Source: Aneurinibacillus sp. Ricciae_BoGa-3
GTDB lineage: Bacteria; Bacillota; Bacilli; Aneurinibacillales; Aneurinibacillaceae
Reading direction: 5' to 3'
Length of the DNA: 64,000 nucleotides
NCBI RefSeq assembly: GCF_028421645.1
Contig: NZ_CP116887.1
Span: forward strand, 286,001-350,000
Below the pieces are notes generated by a model. It was given only the letters and a program-made list of their open reading frames with translations. It was not told the origin of the DNA and searched no databases. Position numbers and translations under genes: made by a program. Positions within the stretch are counted from its first letter, which is position 1; each line of letters starts with the position of its first letter. Of this stretch, positions 7,991 through 16,622 are shown in pieces.

Positions 7991-9019
7991 ATGGACATTA
8001 ACAACACTAACAATTTGCTTTACAAATTAAGTGAAATTTCGAATGCTCAATTAACTGAAATAGATATCTCTTTAAGCTTAGTAAGAAAACAAAAGGAATC
8101 TGATCTATTCTACCAATCGTTGGAGATATCACTTGCTATTGAAGTAAAAGATTGGCTTAAAAAGCATATCATTAAGTCGCTAAAGTCTTTAAAGACAAAG
8201 GGTCCAGAAGGTGAGGAATTATTTTATGTTGGCGATTACAATCATGAAATTAAAAAACAAGATCAAATTGCCAAGTATAATCTTTCTAAATCAGCAGAAC
8301 TGAAGGGTAAAAAAGATAAATTGTTAGCAGCAGTAAGAAATTCTGATCCCTTGTTTCAAGAGAAAGATACTAATTTTCAAATTGTTAAATTAACTTATCA
8401 GACAGAACAGGTTTTCTTTTCATTCTATAGAGGGGCTAAAAAAAGCAGCGCCAGAAAAAAAGCCGTTTTTAAAAATTCCAATCAATTTCAGTTTATTGAC
8501 CATACAATTGTAGATGTGGGCGGCAATTTTGATTTCATTTTATTACAAGACTATATCTTTATATTAAACGTTACAAATTTTGAGCATGCTTTTGACTATA
8601 GAGACCATATAAATAAATTAAGAGATGAAAACCTCACAGAAATAATTTCTATGCCATTCTTTAACGATGAAAGATCAAACAAGAGTGAATTCGAAAAACA
8701 ATGTAAAACTTATGTATATTCAAGAGGATTAGCACAAATCAAACCTGAAACACTATCCGCCTTACAGGATAAGTTTAAAGCAAGATGTAACGAGTTAGCC
8801 GAAATAAAAAGATTAGCACCAGAAGATCCAGATGAAAGAAGAGAATATATTGAGAAATTCGGAACACTATGGCAACTATTTGAATATATTGACGTTGATC
8901 AGTACAAGATCAGATTTAACGAAGGAGATAACCCAACTCCATTAATCAATTTCTTTGCAGATAAGATTGTAAAATCCTTCTTAACTGAAAGCATTAAAGT
9001 AGCACTATCTTATGAGTGA
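7991..9019 (+). CDS. kwaB: Kiwa-like protein KwaB (DUF4868)
   Basis: A 342-residue soluble protein. The central part, with a beta-rich segment (FDFILLQDYIFILNVTNFEHAFDY, about residues 178-200) and a following helical region, resembles DUF4868, the family of Kiwa KwaB. Kiwa is a two-gene anti-phage system in which membrane protein KwaA senses infection and KwaB acts on phage DNA processes. Length fits KwaB (about 310-340). The start at 7991 follows AGGAGTGATATTG. The next gene encodes a four-helix membrane protein, as expected for KwaA, although known loci usually have kwaA first. The family call is by pattern, not by search. Confidence 0.68.
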   Translation: MDINNTNNLLYKLSEISNAQLTEIDISLSLVRKQKESDLFYQSLEISLAIEVKDWLKKHIIKSLKSLKTKGPEGEELFYVGDYNHEIKKQDQIAKYNLSKSAELKGKKDKLLAAVRNSDPLFQEKDTNFQIVKLTYQTEQVFFSFYRGAKKSSARKKAVFKNSNQFQFIDHTIVDVGGNFDFILLQDYIFILNVTNFEHAFDYRDHINKLRDENLTEIISMPFFNDERSNKSEFEKQCKTYVYSRGLAQIKPETLSALQDKFKARCNELAEIKRLAPEDPDERREYIEKFGTLWQLFEYIDVDQYKIRFNEGDNPTPLINFFADKIVKSFLTESIKVALSYE

Positions 9020-9065
9020 AATAATAACAAGTAATTAGCCTTTCGCTCTAGAAAGGAGAGTAGAT

Positions 9066-9716
9066 ATGTGGGGGAAAAGAGAACAAACAGTTTTGTGGGG
9101 AACGGCGTACCTACCTCTTTACCTAATTATGATTTATCGTTTTATTGATAGTAATGATTTTTTTAAAAAAACCTATCTTGCTTTGTGGTTGAGCAAACAT
9201 ATAAATAAGGTTCTATTTGATTTTATTATTATAGTTCTAATAATTATATTTTCATTACTTATATATAGGAGTGTAACAAATTGGTATTTTAAAGATTTTG
9301 AAAAAGAATTGACACAACAAGGAGCAGGTGCTACATATGCGGTTAGAAAGTATGAAAAGCTAAGTGTAAATGATTATTCATTTTTCCTTATCACCTTACT
9401 TTTACCTTTGGTGTCTCTAGATTATGCATCTGTTATAAACCTAACAGTCTCGTTGTTAATTATCATAGTTGTAATTGCTATTTATGTTAAAACTGATTTT
9501 ATAAGTGTTTGTCCACTTTTCTTCACATCGGGCCGACACGTGTTCAAAGCGATTATTTCCACATCCAGTCAGGAAGAGGAAGCAATGAATCCATCACTAA
9601 AGATCTCGGCAATTATCATTACTAAAGAGAAGAACCTAAACCTTAATAATAAGTTCAAGGCAGAAAAATTAGTCAGTAATATTTACTACCTTGCAGTTAA
9701 TCGTAACCATGACTAA
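9066..9716 (+). CDS. KwaA-like four-helix membrane protein
   Basis: A 216-residue protein with four hydrophobic segments, at about residues 8-27, 48-68, 100-122 and 124-144, then a polar C-terminal tail of about 65 residues containing ISAIIITKEKNLNL. Length and topology match KwaA of the Kiwa system. It starts 46 bases after the KwaB-like gene, behind GAAAGGAGAG, so the two are probably cotranscribed. KwaA would sit in the inner membrane and recruit KwaB. Sequence similarity to KwaA is weaker than for KwaB; another small membrane effector is the alternative. Confidence 0.58.
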   Translation: MWGKREQTVLWGTAYLPLYLIMIYRFIDSNDFFKKTYLALWLSKHINKVLFDFIIIVLIIIFSLLIYRSVTNWYFKDFEKELTQQGAGATYAVRKYEKLSVNDYSFFLITLLLPLVSLDYASVINLTVSLLIIIVVIAIYVKTDFISVCPLFFTSGRHVFKAIISTSSQEEEAMNPSLKISAIIITKEKNLNLNNKFKAEKLVSNIYYLAVNRNHD

Positions 9717-9791
9717 TTTTTATTCCATTTATAGTCCTAACGTTTTGCTATTATTTCGGGTACCTGTTTACCTTTTACGTTTGTTTGAATT

Positions 9792-9974
9792 GTGGGTGTG
9801 AGGAAAAAGTACGAACTTATCCAGTGGGAGAAAGAGAATAAGACAATAAGTGAGTTGAAAGGGGGCATAGTTCAGTTGAATAAATACTTAAGTTACAAAT
9901 TGGCTAATACACTAATGCGTCCACAGGTTTTTGTAAAAAAAGGCTCTTATCTAATCATCGATATAGAGCCCTAA
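9792..9974 (+). CDS. Small hypothetical protein (60 aa), doubtful
   Basis: A lysine-rich frame from GTG 9792 to TAA 9974 follows the Kiwa-like pair by 75 bases. There is no clear ribosome binding site and no recognised domain. The last residues (FVKKGSYLIIDIEP) look like a beta-strand end, so it could be the tail of a decayed gene. Confidence 0.27.
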   Translation: MGVRKKYELIQWEKENKTISELKGGIVQLNKYLSYKLANTLMRPQVFVKKGSYLIIDIEP

Positions 9975-10041
9975 TAGTAATATTTTATTGGTTTCACTTG
10001 ATTTGGATTTTCAGAAGATTCATTATGAGTTTTCAATAATC

Positions 10042-10245
10042 TTATTTAAATGAATGTATAGTATCCAATTCCCCCTGGAGCCATTTAACAAAAGTATATT
10101 TGGGAATCTTAATTCTTTTGCCTATATGGACGGTATGAAATATATTAGACTTTGCAAGCTCATAAGCTTGTCTACGACCGATGCCTAGAATTCGCTGAAT
10201 ATCTATTACGTCTAAAACATCAGGATAATCATGTAGCTGCTTCAT
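10042..10245 (-). CDS. Excisionase-like HTH protein (HTH_17)
   Basis: A 67-residue winged-helix protein of the excisionase/MerR-like HTH_17 group: LDVIDIQRILGIGRRQAYELAK forms the helix-turn-helix and HIGKRIKIPKYTFVKWL the wing and final helix. It overlaps the rep stop by 4 bases (10242-10245), so it is translationally coupled to the Rep protein and may act in replication or plasmid-form control. A clear paralog (34662-34853) sits in the integration module at the other end. Excisionase or copy-number regulator cannot be told apart by sequence. Confidence 0.78.
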   Translation of the reverse strand: MKQLHDYPDVLDVIDIQRILGIGRRQAYELAKSNIFHTVHIGKRIKIPKYTFVKWLQGELDTIHSFK

Positions 10246-11012
10246 TGTTGCGACCTCCGAATTTTATTGGGGATAAAGTATGCTCTGTATACAGTTTTTC
10301 CTTGATAATTATTAATGTAACATTCCGAATGTTCTGGTTGTGAATTTTTAATACCTGTTTGCGCAAGGAACTCCTCAGCTTCCCTACCATATAAAACTTT
10401 TGGCTCTACAAGATTATGACTACGCATGTATCTCTGATGTCCATTTAAGCGTGAATCTAAGATTCCTTTTGATAAATAGTGGGAGATTTTATGGTTTGTG
10501 CTTACAGAAGAACGACAATTTTTAACCCATACTCCACCATTTTGCCAAAGCGCTTGTAATTTCTCTTGAGGAATAAAAGGTAAATCTGTTACAAGGTGAA
10601 AATGAATGGCTTCTCGATTATGTGCATCTTGGAATTCAGTTACACCAATGTATTTAAAGTTTGAATTGTGACCATTCTTTGTTAAAAAGCGACATACTCT
10701 TTTTTTAAACTTGTCGAATTCTTTTTTACACTCCTGAAGGTTCTGAACGTTAATAGAACAATCATCTGAGAAGGTAAGTGTAATGAAATTGTATTTTGCT
10801 CGAAAGTTAGCTGAAAGAAGACGTTTGAGACGAGTGACCGCTCTTTTAACAGACACTTTACGGTGTTCCTCTTCCTTGGTACTTGCTTGCTCATGAAAGT
10901 GTTTTCTACCACCATGACTGGTTTTCTTGCAGACAATAGGGTATTCATAAGTAAATTCTTCAATGAGGTTGCCACTAGCGATAATTCGTGTGTAAATTAA
11001 ATTTTCTGACAT
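10242..11012 (-). CDS. HUH-type rolling-circle replication initiator
   Basis: A 256-residue Rep-like protein. It has the first motif FITLTF (76-81), the metal-binding HUH motif as HFH at 137-139 (EAIHFHLV), and a Tyr at about 179 (HYLSKG) as candidate nucleophile. Such proteins nick one strand at an origin and start rolling-circle replication. The start at ATG 11012 follows AAGGAGG. A long inverted repeat lies about 85 bases upstream and a likely promoter (TTCAAA, 16 bases, TATACT) lies on the same strand. This would let the excised element replicate, or aid mobilisation. The HTH gene at 10042-10245 is coupled to it. Confidence 0.8.
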   Translation of the reverse strand: MSENLIYTRIIASGNLIEEFTYEYPIVCKKTSHGGRKHFHEQASTKEEEHRKVSVKRAVTRLKRLLSANFRAKYNFITLTFSDDCSINVQNLQECKKEFDKFKKRVCRFLTKNGHNSNFKYIGVTEFQDAHNREAIHFHLVTDLPFIPQEKLQALWQNGGVWVKNCRSSVSTNHKISHYLSKGILDSRLNGHQRYMRSHNLVEPKVLYGREAEEFLAQTGIKNSQPEHSECYINNYQGKTVYRAYFIPNKIRRSQQ

Positions 11013-11096
11013 GTTACTTAATCCTCCTTAGTTAACGGTGAAAATAATCAGTATAATATCAAGGTAATTATTTTGAACCGTAAAAATTATTGGTTT

Positions 11097-11165
11097 CAAA
11101 AGGAGAACATCTACTACCCCTCTATAATCCATTCGGTGCTATATGGGCCGATGTATCTCCTTTTG
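11097..11165. repeat. Inverted repeat upstream of rep (candidate nick site/origin)
   Basis: CAAAAGGAGAACATC at 11097-11111 and GATGTATCTCCTTTTG at 11150-11165 pair along most of their length. The hairpin lies about 85 bases before the rep start and has no T-run, so it is not an ordinary terminator. HUH Rep proteins usually nick at such hairpins. No nick consensus could be identified. Confidence 0.45.
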
Positions 11166-11742
11166 TTAACTTTATTGTACTGGGAATGCTAGTTTTTGTA
11201 TTGTCGTACGACTGATTGTAAGGATTAATTTAAACCGTTGACACATGAGTAGCAGATGAACTTCAATAACAAATCGAAATCTATCATGAAATTCCTCAAT
11301 TAAACTCCATCTTTCTCAATAATTAACTCTCCATTTAAAAAAATGTTTTTTGAATTAGCTATGGGCTTGTTTTATGAGCTTTAAAATAATTTTTATTTAA
11401 TTTCAGTTGTAAATAAAAGGATGGTGATTGTTAATTAGTTACTTTAATATTGGTGGAATTAAAGCATACGTGATAATACTAAAGTGGACATAAAAAGCAA
11501 ATACAAATATAAAGATTGGAAGCCGAAACTTATATTGCTTTGGTGAATCAGATTTGACGGTTTTTCCCAAAAATCGAAGAAGGCGTTCGTTTCATTACAT
11601 ATTCAAAGGATAAGTGTGAAATGTTAAATCGACCAAACATCTCACTGTTTTGAAGTTTTATAGTCAGTAATTAGTTCCTATGTTCCGATACTGTCGTTGC
11701 ATAATTAATTTCTTCTATGTCTATGGTTTTGAATTTAAAAAG
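11166..11742. other. Intergenic region between rep and the BREX operon
   Basis: AT-rich, with no frame longer than about 40 codons that has a ribosome binding site. It may hold the rest of an origin. I see no tRNA, CRISPR or phage gene. Confidence 0.45.
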
Positions 11743-11770
11743 TTAACACAAAGAAATTATTCAATAATAT
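11743..11770 (+). promoter_or_regulatory. Candidate promoter of the BREX operon
   Basis: TTAACA at 11743-11748 and TAATAT at 11765-11770 with 16 bases between them, about 70 bases before brxA. A small CTCTG/CAGAG hairpin lies in the leader next to the brxA ribosome binding site. Confidence 0.38.
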
Positions 11771-11840
11771 GGTAAAATACATTTATGGTATATGGGGTCA
11801 GATAATGCTCTGAACCTAGCGTAAAGGCAGAGTGATATAT

Positions 11841-12431
11841 ATGGAAAACTATTCTTCGGGCTTTACATCAGAACGACTTTTTAAAACGGAAATGAAAATG
11901 ATGTTATCTCTACGCCTCGAAGGAACAAGTGAAGATAATATTCGCAAAAAAATCATTGAAGAAAATCTGTTTCAAAAACGTAGTATGGGAGCAATTCAAA
12001 GTACGTTAGCAATGGTTACTCGCCGTTTAAAGGTAATAGATGGAACATTAGCTAATTTCTTTTTACATAGTTCTCGCTTTGATGAACAAGCAATTCTTTT
12101 ATACAGTTTTTTGCAAACATATCAATTTCCACTCGATTTTGTGATTCAAGTCGTACGGTATGCTTACGAATTCGAACGGAAAGTTGTAACGAATGAATCA
12201 ATCCAGGCTTTTTTTGAACGAAAAGAAGAAGAAAGTGAAATTGTTTACGCCTGGTCCGAACAAACCAAGAAGAAGTTGCGTCAAATTATGCTGTTGTTTT
12301 TTACGGAGTGTGGCCTGCTGATGCAGGAAGACAAATGGTATGTTGCCACGCCTATTCCCATCAGCAAAGAGTTAAAAGAATATACGGTAGAGAAGGCTCC
12401 TTTGCTGCTTCTTGTCACTTTAAACAAATAG
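11841..12431 (+). CDS. brxA: BREX protein BrxA (DUF1819)
   Basis: A 196-residue protein that begins with a helical segment (SSGFTSERLFKTEMKMMLSLRLEG) and matches the DUF1819 pattern of BrxA, a NusB-like DNA-binding protein and first gene of many BREX operons. BREX blocks phage DNA replication without cutting it while methylating host DNA. The start is uncertain: ATG 11841 is 13 bases from AAAGG, and in-frame GTG 11832 is 4 bases away. brxB follows after 20 bases. Order (brxA-brxB-brxC-pglX) and length support the call strongly. Confidence 0.88.
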   Translation: MENYSSGFTSERLFKTEMKMMLSLRLEGTSEDNIRKKIIEENLFQKRSMGAIQSTLAMVTRRLKVIDGTLANFFLHSSRFDEQAILLYSFLQTYQFPLDFVIQVVRYAYEFERKVVTNESIQAFFERKEEESEIVYAWSEQTKKKLRQIMLLFFTECGLLMQEDKWYVATPIPISKELKEYTVEKAPLLLLVTLNK

Positions 12432-12451
12432 AAAATAGGAGAAATTCAAGG

Positions 12452-12994
12452 ATGGGTACCCTTCAAGAAAGATTAGACCATTTATTTGAAAGAATTCAAG
12501 AACACGACTTTGTAAATCAGACCGGCATTGGAAGTGATTTGCCTCATTATGTTCTTGACTATGATGCTAAAGATGAACTCATGGTTCGTGACTATATTAA
12601 ATACATGCTTCAGCGTCCATCTCTTCATGTAGCCGAAGTGAATCTATATCACTTGTTGCTTGAACTTTTTAAAGACGATATTGATGATCTGTTAGGATTA
12701 GGAGACGAAGAAGGAGTGAATGGGCTGTGGGAAGCAATCGGCCCCACATTGGAAACAAACGATTATATCGAAGGGTTTATTGAAAAAGCAGGAGACGCTG
12801 ACATTGTATTTATGACAGGAGTCGGCAGTGTCCATCCTTTTATACGTGCCAGCAAGACATTAAAACGTCTCAGCGAGTTATCGTTTCGTAAGCCTGTTAT
12901 TTTGTTTTATCCAGGCAAATTTACAGGATTACAACTTCATTTATATGGTATTCATCATACAGAAGACGAGTATCAGCTTTCACGCATTTCATAA
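12452..12994 (+). CDS. brxB: BREX protein BrxB (DUF1788)
   Basis: A 180-residue protein of the DUF1788 family, the usual second gene of BREX operons. It starts MGTLQERLDHLFERI and contains the family segment DADIVFMTGVGSVHPFIRAS (about residues 114-133), then a strand region with PVILFYPGKFTGLQLHLYG. Its biochemical role is not settled; it is required in type 1 BREX. ATG 12452 is chosen because AGGAGAA lies 8 bases upstream; the frame extends further 5', but that part overlaps brxA. brxC follows after 17 bases. Confidence 0.9.
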   Translation: MGTLQERLDHLFERIQEHDFVNQTGIGSDLPHYVLDYDAKDELMVRDYIKYMLQRPSLHVAEVNLYHLLLELFKDDIDDLLGLGDEEGVNGLWEAIGPTLETNDYIEGFIEKAGDADIVFMTGVGSVHPFIRASKTLKRLSELSFRKPVILFYPGKFTGLQLHLYGIHHTEDEYQLSRIS

Positions 12995-13011
12995 GTAGGG
13001 GGAAATTATGT

Positions 13012-16000
13012 ATGCAGCATACATTAAGTATTGAGCAATTATTTTATAAAGACATTCACCGCGAAATAAATGGCGTTATTCAAGCAGGGCAGAGTGACCT
13101 TTCCACTATCCAAAATGAACTTGAAGAATACGTGATGACTCAAGAAGGAACAGAGAATTTAACGTTATTTTACAGTAATTATATGCGTACGTTTAAGCAA
13201 CAAACGACGAATATGGGAGTATGGATTTCAGGGTTCTTCGGATCAGGTAAATCCCACTTCCTAAAAATTCTCTCCTATCTGCTGGATAATAAAGAAATTG
13301 GTGAAAAAAAACCTTTTGAATACTTCCATGGCAAAACAGAAAATGCGTCTCTATTAGAGCAAATGAAAGAATGTGCTTCTAAACCAAGTGATGCTATTCT
13401 CTTTAACATTGATTCCAAATCGTCTACTACTAGCAGTGAAAAAGAGAAAATCGTAGAAGTTTTTTTGCGTGTATTCAATACACAGCTTGGGTTCTCCGAT
13501 ACATTATGGATTGCAGATATTGAACGGCAAATTGCTGATGATGGCAAATATGAACGTTTGAAGGAAGAAGCACTTACTGTTTCAGGCATCCCATGGGAAG
13601 AATTGCGTTTGAAAATCAAGCTAAAGCGTAAAGCGATTGTCACAGCGCTGATTAACATTGGCTATGATGAAGAAACTGCAAAAGAATTATTAAATAGTGC
13701 TGCAAAAACATTCGATATGAGTTCAGAAAAATTCGCCAAAATGGTAGGCGATTATTGCAAAAGCCGAGGCAATGATTACAGTCTAATCTTTCTAGTTGAT
13801 GAAGTTGGTCAATATGTAGGACAAAATTCAAGTCTGATGCTGAATCTACAAACCGTTGTTGAAGACTTGGGTAACTATGCAAATGGCCAAGCTTGGGTCA
13901 TTGTCACTTCACAAGAAAAGATTGAAGCTGTTACAAAGCTGCATAGCAATAATGACTTTTCCAAAATTCAAGGGCGCTTTGCGACAAAAATCAATTTATC
14001 CAGCTCTAATACGGACGAAGTTATTAAAAAGCGCCTTCTTCAGAAGAGAGATGTAGCGGTGAAAACACTAGGTATTCAATATGATGTGCAGGAGCAAATG
14101 ATTCGCAATCGTTTATCATTTAAGCCGAACACCACACTTCTTCGTTCGGCTTATCGTTCACGGGATGAGTTTGTTTCGCTGTACCCATTTGTTCCGTATC
14201 AAGTAGAACTCTTACAAAAGGTGTTCAATAAGATTCGTACACAAGGGGAAGGCGGGGCGCATTTAGCGCACGGAGAACGCTCGCTATTGAAAGCTTTTCA
14301 GGCAGTTGTATGTTCATTGGCGAATGAAGGGGCAACAAATCTGGCTACTTTTGCACAATTCTATGAGCCGATTAAGGGATTTTTGGAAACGCCAATTAAA
14401 AGTACGATCGCAAAAGCGGAAGACAGGGCAAGGAACCATGAAGATATTGAATGGTTTGATGTCGACGTTTTAAAAACCCTCTACATGGTCAAAAGCATTG
14501 ACGATATTCAAACGGTAGCGGAGAATGTTGCGGTGTTATTAATTGATGCGATTGATTGTGAGCGAGCACCACTTGAATTAAAAGTAAAAGAATCGTTGCA
14601 GCGTTTACAGCGCGCCAATTTAATTGAACAGCATGCAGACCAAACCTACTCCTTCTTAAGTGATGAGGAGCAAGAAATTAATCGTGAAATTCGCAACGAA
14701 GACATTAATCCGAGTATTGTAACGGAGCGCTTAGGGAAATTTTTCTTTGAGAAATTCGTGCCTGCGAAATATACGTATCAAAATATATACCCATTTGATT
14801 TTAACAAACGATTTGACGGCTATATAAAAGGAAATATGGCAAGCGATTTAACATTGCAAGTATATACGGGAGGCATAAGTCCCCAGTCGATGATGCTGGA
14901 AGCGAATGAAGGACGATTAATTATGTGCCTTGATGAGGAATCAACCGCTATTGCTGAACAAGCTCAAAAGTATGCCGAGCAAGTCAATTCGTATGTACGC
15001 CGCAAAAGAGGTGGAAACACGACTGAAACACAAAATAAAATTTTAGATACAAAACAAGAACAGGTAGTTGAGTTTGAAAAGCAAGCTAAAGAGAAGTTAG
15101 AAGAAGCATGCAAGCATGCGGTGTTTTATATCCAGGGACAGGAGCGGACATTTAGTGGCGACATTCAGACACAAATGAGCAATGCATTTGAAATGCTTGT
15201 ACGGAATACTTATTCGAAAATCGGATATATTGAAAAGTCCATTCCACTCAAAGACGTGAAGAAAGAGATTGTAAAGATTGCGGAACAGGGAACTGCCTCA
15301 TTGCTAGATGGAAATCAAAACAAAAATGCGTATGATGAAGTTTGGCGTTATTTGGAGGACAAAACGAATTACGATGAGAAGGTTTTTGTAAAGCATGTCA
15401 TGGAGCATTTCAGCAAGATACCATTCGGTTGGATGGAGCATGATATCGCTACCTTGCTCGCAGACTTGCAGCATGATAAAAAAATTAAATTATTGTATAA
15501 CGGAGGCATCCTAGAGGCTACAAACCATAAATTTGTGGATTGTTTGCTAAAGACGACAGAGCGTGATCGTGTGCGTATTGAAGTACAAGTAGAGATGCCT
15601 GCATACATTCGCAAAGAAATAAGCGCATTGTTACGAGAATTTTTCGGTCAGACAACGGTTGGCGAAACGTATGATGATGTAGCAAATTTGGTTCGTGAGC
15701 AAATGAACAAAAAATTTATTGAACCGATTCGCCAGATGAAAGAACGGCGTCAGAGAATAAAAGATGCAACTTACACATATCCAGGTGGCATACAATTGCA
15801 AAAGCTCGAGACATCTATACAAAACTTTATGGCGACCAGAAGCTCCGAAGAGATCGTTAAACAATTCATTGAGCTAGAAGAAGATGTGGAAGGCTGGATG
15901 AACGACGTGGAGGGCTTACAGTCATTCTACTTGAAAACTCCTATCCAGCACTTTGATGATGCTATTTCATTCTTGAAAGATCATGAAGCTGATTTAATTT

Positions 16001-16617
16001 GGGCAGGAGCAGACTCAACAGTCCAAAACGTAAAACAGCAAGTGACATCTATTTTAATGAATTCAAATCCGTATCGCGACATTCCGAGACTTCCTCAACT
16101 CATTAATGAATTGCGAACAAAATTAGATGAACGGGCAGAAGCCGAACGAACGACCATTATAGAGCAATTCGCTGTTATTCAGGCAGATTTGGTGCAGCTT
16201 GTTTCTGTTTATCAGGGCAATCAAGAGATAACAACTGTCATTCAGACAGGGCAGGAAGCGCTTCAAAATGAATTAGATGTACATGTAAAGCCAACAAACA
16301 GTGTGTCTAAGCTGCATGCCTATTTGCAGGTCGCACAGCAACGACGACAAGCCTTACATGGGAAAGTTGGTAGCATTGTTCGCCGTCAACAGGAAGAAAA
16401 AAAAGGTAATGATGAAACATCTAAAGATGAAACATTCCAACCAAATCTTATTCGTGAAAAAAACGTACACGAGCTTACTGGAGAAGAACTAATGACGTTC
16501 TTCGCAGGTTCGGAAGCAACCATTACGAATGAATATGAACTGAAAATGGCACTTCAAAGAGTGGAAAGAAAAATAATTACAATCTTACATGATGCAACGA
16601 TTCAACTGAAAAGGTGA
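13012..16617 (+). CDS. brxC: BREX ATPase BrxC
   Basis: A 1201-residue P-loop protein. Walker A is GFFGSGKS at 74-81 and Walker B is LIFLVDEVGQ (D263-E264). The long C-terminal part is helical with charged segments. BrxC/PglY is the large AAA-like ATPase common to all BREX types and essential for phage exclusion. Length is normal (about 1200). ATG 13012 follows TAGGGGG; the ATG at 13008 is out of frame and closes quickly. It overlaps the region holding the pglX ribosome binding site, so translation of the two is linked. Confidence 0.95.
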   Translation: MQHTLSIEQLFYKDIHREINGVIQAGQSDLSTIQNELEEYVMTQEGTENLTLFYSNYMRTFKQQTTNMGVWISGFFGSGKSHFLKILSYLLDNKEIGEKKPFEYFHGKTENASLLEQMKECASKPSDAILFNIDSKSSTTSSEKEKIVEVFLRVFNTQLGFSDTLWIADIERQIADDGKYERLKEEALTVSGIPWEELRLKIKLKRKAIVTALINIGYDEETAKELLNSAAKTFDMSSEKFAKMVGDYCKSRGNDYSLIFLVDEVGQYVGQNSSLMLNLQTVVEDLGNYANGQAWVIVTSQEKIEAVTKLHSNNDFSKIQGRFATKINLSSSNTDEVIKKRLLQKRDVAVKTLGIQYDVQEQMIRNRLSFKPNTTLLRSAYRSRDEFVSLYPFVPYQVELLQKVFNKIRTQGEGGAHLAHGERSLLKAFQAVVCSLANEGATNLATFAQFYEPIKGFLETPIKSTIAKAEDRARNHEDIEWFDVDVLKTLYMVKSIDDIQTVAENVAVLLIDAIDCERAPLELKVKESLQRLQRANLIEQHADQTYSFLSDEEQEINREIRNEDINPSIVTERLGKFFFEKFVPAKYTYQNIYPFDFNKRFDGYIKGNMASDLTLQVYTGGISPQSMMLEANEGRLIMCLDEESTAIAEQAQKYAEQVNSYVRRKRGGNTTETQNKILDTKQEQVVEFEKQAKEKLEEACKHAVFYIQGQERTFSGDIQTQMSNAFEMLVRNTYSKIGYIEKSIPLKDVKKEIVKIAEQGTASLLDGNQNKNAYDEVWRYLEDKTNYDEKVFVKHVMEHFSKIPFGWMEHDIATLLADLQHDKKIKLLYNGGILEATNHKFVDCLLKTTERDRVRIEVQVEMPAYIRKEISALLREFFGQTTVGETYDDVANLVREQMNKKFIEPIRQMKERRQRIKDATYTYPGGIQLQKLETSIQNFMATRSSEEIVKQFIELEEDVEGWMNDVEGLQSFYLKTPIQHFDDAISFLKDHEADLIWAGADSTVQNVKQQVTSILMNSNPYRDIPRLPQLINELRTKLDERAEAERTTIIEQFAVIQADLVQLVSVYQGNQEITTVIQTGQEALQNELDVHVKPTNSVSKLHAYLQVAQQRRQALHGKVGSIVRRQQEEKKGNDETSKDETFQPNLIREKNVHELTGEELMTFFAGSEATITNEYELKMALQRVERKIITILHDATIQLKR

Positions 16618-16622
16618 GAAGT

